Positions 1-11,783 of a DNA stretch of 64,000 nucleotides are shown one piece after another. The stretch comes from Galerina marginata (taxonomy: Eukaryota > Basidiomycota > Agaricomycetes > Agaricales > Galerinaceae). The position numbers and the translations under genes were made by a program. How positions within the stretch are numbered: the stretch's first letter is position 1; each line of letters begins with the position of its first letter. The DNA is taken from the NCBI GenBank assembly GCA_023014335.1, contig JAECYW010000011.1:806001-870000 (forward strand), in the 5' to 3' direction. A model generated the notes under the pieces. The model was not told the origin of the DNA, ran no database searches, and saw only the letters and a program-made list of their open reading frames with translations.

Positions 1-3000
1 ATCGAATTCCTCCGTATCAATTGAGCTCGTGAAGGGTCCGATTACAACCACTCCACTTCATTGAATTCCCATTGTCCAAAGGTGCATGCCCATATGACCA
101 TATGTGCAGTAATCAATGTCCTTGGACGCACTTCCTTTCTACCTTCCTTCCTATGATTCCGGCATGGACAAATGACTTATTACTCACGCACTCTAACTCT
201 ATGCGATCGTACAAATTCGGACGCCATGGTCATTGGCATGATATGTTTGCGAACCTTCTCAATTACGTATGTATGTTATCCCCGAGGCTTCAAGCCCATG
301 TTTATGATTGCCATTCTATAAACGACGGATGATTCATGGACCGTGACACACTGGCAAGCCACCAGTGGCTGCGGGATTAATCAAGTTTCATGCCGTGACT
401 TTGAGGTTCCACGAGCTACTCATGGATTCAGGAATCTTTGATGAGAAATGTTCCTTAAAATAGAGGACTCAGAACTAGGACGTCCGGATGAAGGATTAAG
501 CGCCTCTCAGGCTGAATTGATGTCATTTAAGATCGAGGTTGAACGTCATATTCGCATTAAGAATTACCTAGAAGAAAGCCAAAATGAACATCTCGGCGCT
601 TAAATTTATTAATCCTGTCCACTTCAGCGTCTTGCTTGCTCTTAGGACCATTCAAATTCATTCGAAGGTCATTTAGACCGGATACTGTCTGCGGGGTTGC
701 TCTAGAGCAGGTTACCAAAGTGCAGAACCCCAATGCCCGACATATTTAGGTAAAGGAATCCCCCGTTCTAACCCATTACCTATCGAACACCTGCGAAAAA
801 ATTTATAAACTCATCAAAGACGGAGGCGAGCCCCATGGGAAGTGAAGTGAATACCCCGAGAGTGACCGGATCAGGAATCCCGAACGGGTGCGGGGTACGG
901 GGTAATTACAGGGGTGCCTTGGGGGTGCCTCTGGAGGTAGCGGAATCGGCCTCCTCAACCTTTCTGCTTATGACATAGCACCCGCCGGTCTACCCAGGGG
1001 AAATTAATATATGGAAATGGGTCATATGCTCAGAAAAAGTCTATCAAAAACGAGGTCTCCATTCGAGAATTTTGAGTCTATTTAGCCTCGTGTACGATTC
1101 CATTACGAAATGGAAACGCACGCCGTCGGGGTGCGGCAAGTCCTTAAATCGGAGTAGCTTGTGTCCCTGCCCCAGTTTTTTGATTTAATTTTTGCAAGGC
1201 GGTCGGTGGGGACGGAAGAATTATGGTACGATTTCTGTGGCATTTGCGGAAGGATCTTGGCCTCGACTTGGAAGTTTTAGTCGACATGGGATGGCATGTT
1301 CATCCGATTCCAAGCCGTGTAACCACTTTTATGCTTTGGGAAAAATATTTTATCCTTCTTGGAATAGCTTGGAAGCCGGGACCGTGTATTTCACGCGATT
1401 TGTTCACCTCTGTGAGCCGAGGGAAACGAAGGTAAATGTACGTATTCTGTTCATCTAGGTCAGTTTTAAAATATCCCCGGTTTTTGGCAATAGGCGTCCT
1501 CCGAGAAAGGAGGCGAGGAATGCGGATTTGCTCTGAACCCACATTGCACAATTTGCATCCCTCCCACCATGCAGTTATTAGAACGGGATTTCTCCTTTAC
1601 CTCGGAGCAATGAACCCGGGATAAACTCGTGCAATCCTTCGCCGATTTAGACACTTAAATGAACCAGTTTATTTTCTGCATGGCAATCGAATACCTCTTC
1701 TCTTCGAGCCCTTTTCATGGAATGTCTTCTGTGCTTGATGCCTCACATTGCGATGGCCAGCGCTACTTTGACTATCGTAGTTCTTTTTGTTCGTGTGATC
1801 ACATGACCCTAATGGCGAACAAACTTTGAAACACAAAACAATGCGTCGCGGGATCGATGATTCTCTATCTTCTACCTCTACCAACGTTTTATTCCTACCT
1901 TTACCTGCATCGCACCGAGTACCGAGTCCTCGTGGTGGTCTATACCAGAAAGGTCGCTCTTGAGCTTCACGCGCACGTTGAATTTAAATGCCAAACGGCA
2001 CAGCTCCTTGATGTCGAACTCTTGGTGGCAGCCAATGACAGCCAGTTGATATCCGGTCTTCGGGCTCTACGACCCCGCAAGAATTGCTTTCACAGCGGCT
2101 GACCTTTTTACGTTTGACCGTGAGCCGCTACTCTTCTTCACTTCCCGTCGCCTGAACGTTAACCCATACTTCATTGATATTTACACAATTACATATTATT
2201 TAAGTCTGACACCTCTCGACTGGTCCAGGTCTACCTATGTCCGGGAAATGGAGTTGCATGCGCCGCTTTAGTTTAGTTTCTTCAACTCCAGTCCGGTTCG
2301 TGAAGGGTTCCGTCAGTCTTTAGAAAAATTGGGTGGGTGTATCGTCTTTTCTCCCCTGACCTACCCTGCTGCACGAATGACCATTCGTTCTCGACAAGAT
2401 CCGTACCTGCGTTTACCATAGTGTGCGGTGCTTATCTACGCCACTTTGTGACTCAGTCCATCGTATCTGGTTTGTCATTTCTCTCTGTCGTTTCTCACTC
2501 ATCATCTACGGCAAGCCCTGGTCTCGAGTCGGTTTGGTTTTCTGCCTCCAAATAAAATAAGGTACAGTATAAGGTGTTTTGATGAAATTTTCCTGTTCCT
2601 CCGGTCCTTCCTTTTTTTTTTCTCCAAGGGATATCCGAGCGCTCAGGCAGCTATGTTCTATCTGACTACTCCCTTTGCTCTCGACGGACCTCAGGCTGGA
2701 TCAACGTTGCCATACCTTGCACGGTGCTTTCTCTGATATCCGTAGCCTTCGGCCTTCTCAGATGTCCCATTAGCTCGAGTCAAGCAGGTCGTGCTGTAAT
2801 TATCTTTATTCATCGCGAGCACTGCCTTACCCTTCGACCTTCCGTCGAGCACATGATTGAAATCCCAAGGCTCTAGTAATGATGGTGGTATCCCATCACA
2901 AAATCTGTGGGAGGCCAAAATCACGCCTGAATCCGCGTTTTGCCACTCATCTGCCTCGTGGCGAACGCGCTTGCCTCTAGCAGGATAGCCACCAGTATTA

Positions 3001-4898
3001 CGAGTGGCCCGAGTCAAGTTCTAAAGCTTGAAGATCTACCCCGACGTTGAACTTCACCATATGACGAGTAGCTGGGCTTGGCTGGTTCCATACTTGAGAG
3101 GATATTCATACAACTCATCCCTCGAATCTGAATCACTAATGGCGCTCAGCTATTTCATATGAAGCTCTTGATCGAACATCGAATTCTTCAGCCTAAATAA
3201 CCGGTGACGTTCGCGGATGCGTGGAACTTGGGAACCGACGTCTATTAGTCTTCCGAGCGTCTAATTTCAATCGATCTCGATCTATGACGCTCCTGGTGCT
3301 GATGCGGGATTTTCGCCGTTCGTTGTGGTCGCTTATTTACCAGCCAGCCTTTGATTTCCTCTTCAGTTGTGCACTTACCTAGGACTTGACTTTTGATTTT
3401 GCTCGGTATATCAATTGTTGTACTCTGCTAACCTTTTGTGCGTTTCTCTTCTGCAGTGGTCAGATGTGCTGCATGACCTGGTCACCCTGACGTGAAGCGC
3501 GAGGTCAACGGCTGGCTAAAATGCCGCTGCGGACGATGGTGGGCACAGCCAAAATATCGCTCTCATCTTCGCATGTGTCCTTCCGTTCTTTGGGCCTGCT
3601 TACTTCTCCAGGCTCCACAACTCCGATCTTCCTGTTGTTAAACTTCTGATCCTATGTCTTCTTTTCGCGGCAGGCAATTCTCTATACACTAAGCCATGGG
3701 CCCATCTCCAAACCCGTGCAATACGGACACTGTGCAGTAGATGATCACGATTTGCGTGGCGCAATCAACAATGGAGCATGTACTGGTCACTATTTCATGA
3801 ATCACCGATCCTTTGGCCTATAAATCAAAAAGTCTTGGTGCCGCGATTACATCCCATGCCGCTACCATGGCGAAGGTTCAGTTCATTTATCCACGAAGAA
3901 TCAATGACAAGCTCAGTGCTTGCATGGTTTTCATGGGTTTTGGCCAATAACTGAAGTGCCCGAACCCAATCCCAACCCTTGGGTCATAATTACCCATTGT
4001 TTCGTATTCTGAGATTACCTATATCAATCTGGTGCGCTGGTGGCCCGTGCATTGTTTTGCTTCTACGACGGTAGAAAAAAATTCTAGGTCCCTCGCTTTG
4101 GTAACATGACGAAGTTTTTCTCCTTTACACTTTCACCCTCGAACGTGCCAGTGGAACTAGCGGCCTTTATCTTGTTCACCTTATCATATTCCATCTGCTC
4201 GAGGTTCCGGGCTATCAACCATCCTACGACGTATCGATCAAACATCCGATGAGCGATAAGTTCTGGAAGCTTGTTATTCCTTTCTTAGTATGTGGTGAGT
4301 CTGGGACTGCCGTTCCGATGAACCCGCGTACGCCACATCACACTCCTTTCGACCTCTAGATCCCCCCGCAAAGCACTTTCCTCATCAAAAACATTTTATG
4401 CCATTCATTCATTGTACCATTTATTTAGCGTCCAAGGTTCATTGAATCAACCTCTCAAACAATTCCAACCAAGGCACAGTCAGATTCTAGATATTTATTC
4501 CGACTCGTTGGACGGGCATGTGTCCACTTGTTGCTACCTTCGGTCTAGAATAAATGCCAGTTGAATCTTCGAGACAACTCACTGACAACTATGAGAGTTC
4601 AGATTTCTGAGCAAATTTTTTCTGATACACGCGTTTGCCTGCAGGCAGAGGTCATACCATCCATCATCTGTTCTGTTGACGAGCAGAAGTTCCGGAGAAT
4701 CACCGCCTGAAGGTTGTTTTGGTTCTCTGTTCTCGACGCTGGCTATGGCTGAAATCTGGGTCAGGCGGTATTTTAGTTAAAAGTTTTCCTTTGCATGTGT
4801 GCAACCTAGCCAGAACTAGCAATTAATGAGACCGAGGCGTGTCTCGACTCAAACACTAGGCGCATAAATGGTTGCTCTGAGAACAAAAAAGCATTCCC
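1..4898. other. Gene-free stretch, no recognised feature
   Basis: I found no reading frame with an ATG, plausible splice sites and recognisable protein sequence on either strand. The open frames present are short, mostly begin at non-ATG codons and overlap each other in several frames, as expected of non-coding DNA. Base composition looks balanced and no terminal repeats or tandem arrays were noticed. It may be decayed transposon or intergenic DNA, but nothing in it supports a specific origin. Confidence 0.5.
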
Positions 4899-5039
4899 TA
4901 AGCATTCTGAAATATGGGCTGTTCAAATCTCAGAAAACTATTACTATATGGAGTACCGAAATAATTAATGGAGTACCGGCGGTACTCCATAAGGTAATGT
5001 TTTTCTGAAATTCGAACAGCCCATATTTCCGAATGCTTA
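4899..5039. mobile_element. MITE with ~45-bp inverted repeats and TA target duplication
   Basis: The left arm (from 4899) and right arm (to 5039) are inverted copies of each other over about 45 bases with a handful of mismatches; both arms contain the core AATATGGGCTGTTC. Each end is flanked by TA, the target duplication made by Tc1/mariner-type transposases. Two GGAGTACC copies and an inverted GGTACTCC lie in the roughly 50-bp centre, giving a second hairpin inside the first. There is no coding capacity, so it would depend on a transposase elsewhere. The structure is seen directly; assignment to the Tc1/mariner superfamily is an inference from the TA. Confidence 0.8.
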
Positions 5040-5223
5040 CGAATGACCTTTCTGGAATCTAGCCAACTATTTTTGCGCGTAGTGAAACCCCCTAGAAGTC
5101 ACTGACCCGAGACGAAAAGGCCATTATAGGTGATATATACATAGGGTGATAAAATACAACATGCGTGAGGGTATACAATGTACAAATGGATGCGGTAAAG
5201 ATAACGAATGTGAGGATTGCATT

Positions 5224-8200
5224 CTAGAACCATGATCGTGGGCTAGCAGGGCTGGCGGGCATGGAGGTCCTGATCTGGTCTTTTACAACTTGGGCATAGA
5301 TGGAAGGCAATGCGGCAGTCTGCGCCACCAATTGACGCACAAGAGCTTCCATCGTGTCGAAACGCAGTTCGGCTTTGGCTTCGAAATTCGCCAATCGCTG
5401 CTCGACACGATTTTCCAAGTTCGTCAGCCGTTCGTCGACTTTGGCGTCAATAGCGGCTAATCCAGCCGTCATCTTGTGCTCCATGCTGAGGAGCCGCTGT
5501 TGAAGAGCGGTCAGACGTTCCTCAGTACTGGCGTTCTGACCCGCTACGGTGCTGTCTCGCACCCTAACCAGAGGGTGGTTTAATTTATGACCCGGCGAAG
5601 GACCGTCCGGCAAGCTTCTAAGCCTTCGGGAATCGCAGTCAGTGCAAATGAACGTGTCGCGTGCTACGTTTAAGAATTAGGAAGGCTACTTGAGGTGATA
5701 CTGGAGGAGGCAGGACTTACTGCAGACAACACAGGCCCAACAGGGAGTGGACACGCGTTTATTGCAACAAGCACAAATGGGTTCGTGTCGTTCCTCTTCT
5801 TCCGGATTACTTTCTTTGGAAAGTGCGAGGTCGTCTGCAGAAGATTCGATCGCTCGGAAGAGGCCCTTGACGCGGCTGATGATAGTCCGGGCGGATTCGA
5901 CGACCTGAGCGAAATAGAAGTCGTGTAGCGTCTCCTCGACCTTGATCATATCGTGCGACATGTCGTGGCTGAAGCCACGTTTGGTTGGGGCCTTGTCTAT
6001 GCAGGCCGAGCATAGCTCGATGTTGTCAGAAAGATCTTCCGACATACACTGAATGCATAAAATTCGGCTTTTCGTTATCCGCCTTTCGCACCAATCGCAA
6101 CCCCACGATCTACGATGCGCGTTGATCGTCAGTCCGAGCCAAAATCAGAGATAAGCGAAAAACTTACGGATGCCAAGGTAGCTTTTGAATCTCGAAAGCA
6201 CATAGGGCTTGATAGAAGCGAGCTTCCGATGGATTCAACTCGCGTCTGAGATACTCTAGTTCTCCGCTCTCGGTGGGATTCAGAGGCTTCTGAGGTGTAA
6301 GCCCCATACTGACAATCAGCGAACGTGTAGTCAGCTCAACGAAACGTTTTCGCTCAGCAAACCGGGCTTGGAAGAATCGACGTGACCAGAGTTTCTCCTG
6401 GGCTTGATGGAGAGCGGCACCGCATGCGAATGCCCATCTTGACCTGGCCGGGTCCTCGTCGAATTGATGAGGAGTGTACCGATATCTGACTAGCGAAGGC
6501 GGCGTTCGACGTAATTGGAATGGTTGGTAATATGGTTCGTCGGGGTTTTCCTTCTTCCTTCGGTCGCTCCAGCTCATGGTAATGACGTCGTTGGCGACAT
6601 CAAGCGAACCTGAACCAGTTTTTGAGAACTCGTCTTCGTCGTCTACTAAGGAGAAATCAAATGTATAGCCGGTCCTGGTCTTGTTGACGTGTCCTTCAAG
6701 CTCGAACGTCGTAGCGAAATCCTCGCCTTTGCCCTTGAGTTTGCGGTGGTCTGCCGACATCCGAAATGAAACACGGAGAACATAGGTGATGACCTCTTCT
6801 CCTTCTGTACGAGAACAATGCCCGGTCCATGTTCCCTGAACTGCATGCGCTGTCCGACGAAGACGAGCAGGTTCGAATTCGTAGTAATCCGTTGAATGGA
6901 AGCCGTCTTGTATACCATATTTGAGAATGGCTAAAGGAATGTGTGCGACCTTGGCTTTGATAATAGGGAGCGTAATAGGTTCTTTGCCCAGAGTTTTGCC
7001 TTCATCTTCATCGACCCAGGTCCCAAATGAATTTTGGATGGGCAGGCGTTTGATATCACCATATGATAGTTGGAACTAGGAAGAAATGAGTTGGAGGTTA
7101 ATTCAGCATAATAGGACTTACAATGCCAAAGGCGAAATTCCCAAGGCGAGCTTGAACGTCAAGGTGGGTTTGCTTGAAAACCGCTGAAGGTCACGTGAGC
7201 CGCTTGTTGAAATAAAATTTCTCAGCTCTCACCTTCCAAGTTCTGTACACGATAGTCGATGGAAAGTAGGATGGAAACGAGCGACTCGTTGAGAGCAGAG
7301 AACTCCTCGGTGTCCACGACGTGTTTGCAAGCGATATTGATGACTTTAAGATGGCGCCGCAGGAGGAGGTAGATAAGCGGGAAGACATACTGCTCAAAAG
7401 TTCAGCTAGATTTGCTCTAAATAATATTTACAATAACTTACACGCTCAATCCTCCCTTCTCCTGTGATTAGAGAGACAGTAGCAGGAGTATCCAATTCAT
7501 AAGCAACATCTTGAAGATTGATATCGATCCTCTCCTCCTCCGCACTGGAATATAACTCGGTGATCCTCGTCAGGTCGGGGTCCTGCATGATCTTCGGGTT
7601 GACAGAACGGGTTGACCGCAATAGGAGTTCAATCCTCCAGAACGAAGCATGAAATAGATATTCATCTACAGCGCGCCTGTTCGAGGGCAGGACGTGCTCG
7701 AGAGTTTGGAACATCGTTTGGACCAGAGAGTAGATCTTATTCTTGTATAGCGAGATGCTCGCTTGCCAGCCTGCAAAGTTGAACCGGTCAGTTTTGGTAG
7801 GGACTAAAGTAGCGTGGAGCACGAACCTACGGCCCAGTATGCAATCCAGTGAGGCAAACTATGCTTTGAACATCAGCACCACCATGACAGGAAAAAAATA
7901 TCAGAAGGCTGACCTCCACCCATCTGGCCGCGACGCAACGAACGTATTCACCTCCTTAACGCTGACGAACCCTGTTCCATCATCATCCACAGCCTCAAGG
8001 ATGGGCTGAACATAAGCAGCGTTGATATAAGCCAAAGCCCATTTATCATCTTGCCTCTTGAACACAGCGCTTGTAGCGGACCTCGGAGGGGGACGGGGAG
8101 AAGGGATCGATGCGAGCGAGCCGCGGTCCACGGTTGGGGTCTCAGAGGTGACTTTGCTCAGCTTGTCAGTGTAATAGTCATGGAGGGCTAATACGAAATG

Positions 8201-9726
8201 TCGTGCTTTGACGCTGCCTTTCCAACCCTACGGAACGAGGGTAAGTAAATCGATCAGGTTAGAGCAACGGGATTGGCGTACCATGTCCTTCCAGATCTTT
8301 TGAAGGTCCTGTGGATGAAGTAGGATGAGCAGTCACATAGACAATATGATTAATGGGCTTACTGGGTCAATTATTCGGTCATGAGCACCAGAAAGGAGGG
8401 TGTGGATGATATGGTCAGATTCTGACTGAATCGTCTCCGTGAGCTGCTTGCTCTGAATATCCAATTTCCGTTCGAATAAGACCATGTTCCGGGTCAACAT
8501 GTCATCAATATCCTCCATTAATTCCTTGAACAGGCGCTTTCGGATAGTGGGAAGGTCGTTCGAGCGCCTCGACGTGTCGCGTCCCGAGATCCGCGAAGAG
8601 GATTCTCCACTTTTCGCGACGAGTTCTTCAAGCAGCTCATCGTTGTTCAGGCAAGCCTTGACGCCTCCGTGTTCGTCGATGAATTTCTGGACATCCTTCT
8701 CTCTGGGAGTATCGAGTTTGCGGAAGAGGGCAATAGTGTCTAATTTCTCTTCGATTGCGCGAAGACGGTGGTCCTGCACGTCGAGTTTGTCGTTGGCGGA
8801 GTCCACGCCGAGAGATGTGTGCATGGTAAAAGCAAGTTCAAGTTTCCTCCTGTGTTCCTCGAACTGAGTGACGAAGTCGGAAAGGCGGGTTTCGTATGTC
8901 GATGCTTTTACAGTCTTTGCTGGAGAACTGTGAGCTATGGCTTGAGAACTGCCCTTGAAGCATACCTAAGAAGCCTTTTTTCAGGTAGGCGTCACAGGCT
9001 GATCCGCAGGCCTTGACATCCTTGGCGATAGTAATCATCAACCCTTTAAGTCGTTCCGCGATAGAGATTCCATCCTTTCCACGTTCGTTCGAGTGACGGT
9101 AATGACGCAGTCTAAATACAATTCTATCGGACACGAGAAATTACTTCTGCAGGAAAAGAACGCACTCGAAAAAGACAGACATAAGGTCTTGCATTTGCAG
9201 TTTTACAACGAGAACCTTGCGGTCATTATCTCGACGGGTTAAATCGAGCGTGATAACGAGCACAAATGCACCAACAGCAACTAAACAGAGTTAGCGATCC
9301 TGGCGACAATTATTGTAGGTTGTAAGACTTACCTCCGATGAAAGGATGTAGCTGTGAAAGCGATTGTAGGCCTTTGACTGTGGCTTGCGCGGTTTCGGTG
9401 AAGGCATTTAGAGCATCGTCGATGTTTTTTGGGTCCGTGCCATTAAGATCGCGCGAACGTGAGGAAACCAGATCCGCGTTGGCTTCGTAAAACTCATGGA
9501 AAACTTTCCATGGGCTCACTGAATCAGAGTGGGCATCTGTCTCTGCCCTTTCTGCGTGCATAGGCTGTCGGTCAGACAAGGATGATGGATAGAGAAAGGA
9601 CGCACCTAAAGCCCCAGCATCCTTCGCGGTATAACTTTTTGCATAAGTAGATTGATATGCATTTTCTAGCTTTTCTAGTACATCTCCAGGTCCGTATTGA
9701 TTGTCGGTGACGGTGTAGTGATTCAT
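5224..9726 (-). CDS. EF-hand-like and double ZZ-zinc-finger protein (14 exons)
   Basis: Fourteen exons join in frame to give about 1,276 residues: 9726-9606, 9551-9333, 9280-9145, 9111-8966, 8919-8363, 8308-8282, 8227-7920, 7858-7827, 7770-7442, 7389-7233, 7183-7122, 7075-6168, 6109-5721 and 5663-5224. The N-terminal part is helical with a hydrophobic segment. A central EF-hand-like loop reads EAVDDDGTGFVSVKEVN and is followed by LPHWIAYWAVGWQ, a combination I associate with an agaricomycete family. Near the C terminus are two ZZ-type fingers. The first starts GCDWCERR and continues with ILCIQC and ELCSACI; the second reads ICACC, PCWACVVC, TFICTDC and ends GHKLNHP. A heptad-like coiled coil follows. 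Exon 6 is only 27 nt and one intron is only 33 nt, so that junction is the least certain. The function is unknown; calcium sensing with zinc-finger partner binding is an inference. Confidence 0.8.
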
Positions 9727-10894
9727 TCTGGGCTCATTAAGAGTGAGATTCGAAGATATCGTAGTGACAAGTGGTTTCGCGGGTTAAAAGAATGGGAGGG
9801 AGCAGCTACAGGAGCAGATAAGAGTAGAAGAAAGACAAGCGATGAAGTAACATCAGGTGCATCTCGACATTTGAATCAAGGGGATGACAGATCATCTGGG
9901 AACGCAGGGTTTTGACATCAGAACCGGTGAGCCGCTTGAAAACTCTGAAGTCAGTGTGCATCTGGTTTCTGGTGAACATGAGAATCTAATTTACTCACAA
10001 CATATATAGCCTCCTTTGGATTGTCAACGTGCCGGCGCCGTTATTGAAACACGGGCAGATCTTTCATCTTTTCAGTAAATTTTCAGCACTGGAGTGAAGG
10101 ATTTGATTGAGTTACAGTGTCCTATGCCACTGTCTCCGCAATGGACCAGAAAATCGAGCAGGGTGTGGACCATGGACGGAGTACGGAACAAAAGTGTGGT
10201 AAATGTTTTGAACGTGTTTGGTTGATCCTTATCAAAAAACACCTGAAACGGGTAATGGGCGCTGATTTAGACTCTCCCGCTTGTCATGGCACGCCAATCT
10301 TCGCCAATGAACCTGTTCGTTGTTCTGGTGACCATGTATTTTCGTTCAAAGCTTGAACGGTATCCTTTTCAGACTGCCAGACAGAAGGAGGCCTGTTCCT
10401 GATAGTTTCTATCGACCAGGACGCAGGACATCGGTTCTACGTTGTGATCCTCTTCAAGGCTTGGACCAAGCTTGGACGGACGGGATCCAATCAACTTGAA
10501 TGCCAGCATCAGTCGCATCCGGATCCGATTGCGCGATGTACAACTTTGTTCTATTCCATAAATATATACAGTGGAAAGCGAAGTTGTTGGGCTGTTCGTT
10601 GATCGCGTTGATAAGTAGATTTCCCTGTTCCAGGCTTCCAGTCCAGCCAGCACATTTATGAGATAATTTCAAGTTTTTAGAGCCTGATGCATGACGAATT
10701 CCAAAGTTTTCAGAGGCCAGTCACCCAGTGTGAACTTCCTTTCGAAATTGTACAGTTATTTTTTCCTTGGCTTACCCATAAAAGTCTGAAGTCAAATGTT
10801 CCCGTCTTTTGTTCTCGGACTCCCAACTCAATAATTTTTGCAAAAGAATCGGGAGCAGTCACTCGCCAGGGATTTCTTATCCGTTGGCGATCCA
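9727..10894. other. Intergenic, divergent promoter region
   Basis: This stretch separates the EF-hand/ZZ gene (-) from the small F-box-like gene (+) and should hold both promoters. The frames inside it begin at GTG or TTG and show no protein-like sequence. I see no clear TATA box or repeat. Confidence 0.5.
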
Positions 10895-11711
10895 ATGTCA
10901 AACATAGATTGTCTCCAACCGCTTCACTCGTCAAATGTCCCAGACCCAGTACTCCCTGTGGAGCTGGAAAGAGAAATATTCGAGTTTGCAGCTGCCAACA
11001 GTCTATCATGTGCTGCGACGCTCAGCCTCGTCGCTCAGAGAGTCAGAGAATGGTATGAGGCGTAATTCCATCGTAGTTGTTCCTGGAGTAATGGCTCTTC
11101 TGTACCTCAGGATAGAACCCTTTTTATACGATGTTCTCGTGTTTACTGCTATGACCAACCCACCAAAGTATCCTCCACTATACGAATCAAGCACCAACGA
11201 CAAGCTACCGCGTTTTAAACGTGCGACTTTGCATGCGAAGCATGTGTTGTTACAAAATGTGCCGCCTACGGTGGCAGAGGACGTTCTCAGAAGCTGCTTA
11301 CACGTGGTTAATCTGGCGCTCTGGGACTCAAACCCTCGCGAAAACTCTCATATTTTATTTTCCATCATGAAGTCCCTTCCTATCTATGGAGAAATTTGTG
11401 AATGGGACCAATGGGACAACCTTGCCCTCTTGCCAAATCTTACGCACGTTGCCTTTGAATATCCGACACCGGGGCTCCTTGGAAATACACTTACAAAATG
11501 CAAGAAATTACAAGCTTTTGTGGCGTTTTATCGTGGCCGTGTTCGGCCCACAGTTACGATTGAGGATGACCGTATAGTTGAGACGTTCGCGATGATGGAT
11601 TATGACGAGGATTGGCAACGCGGTGCAGAGGGCGGAAAGGACTTTTGGTGCAAGGCAGATGATATTATTTCTGCACGGCAGCGGGCAAGAAAAAAAGGAA
11701 GAAATGCCTGA
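10895..11711 (+). CDS. Small F-box-like protein, paralogue 1
   Basis: Two exons, 10895-11052 and 11111-11711, give 252 residues; the intron divides a Trp codon (TG|G) right after LVAQRVRE. The start is the first ATG; the frame extends upstream only from a TTG. The N terminus carries LPVELEREIFEFAA, the degenerate F-box pattern of many agaricomycete proteins, followed by leucine-rich strands such as CLHVVNLALWD and LALLPNLTHVAFE. It ends in a basic tail. Two paralogues with the same intron position lie at 48633-49642 and 51641-52764. F-box proteins choose substrates for SCF ubiquitin ligases; here that role is only inferred because the box is weak. It converges with a large F-box gene, the two stop codons being 72 bp apart. 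Confidence 0.7.
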
Positions 11712-11783
11712 ATTGCGGCGTTTCTTACTACTAACAGAGGGTATATAAATTACTTCCTAAACAAGGTACTTCTCAACAGCATT

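Noticed and set aside
2691..3017. 108-residue minus-strand frame in the left gene-free region
   Set aside because: It begins with TTG, has no recognised domain and no paralogue in the window.
1..4898. Repeat-induced point mutation as the cause of decay
   Set aside because: The stretch is not unusually AT-rich and I saw no clear excess of TA over CA, but I could not count dinucleotides.
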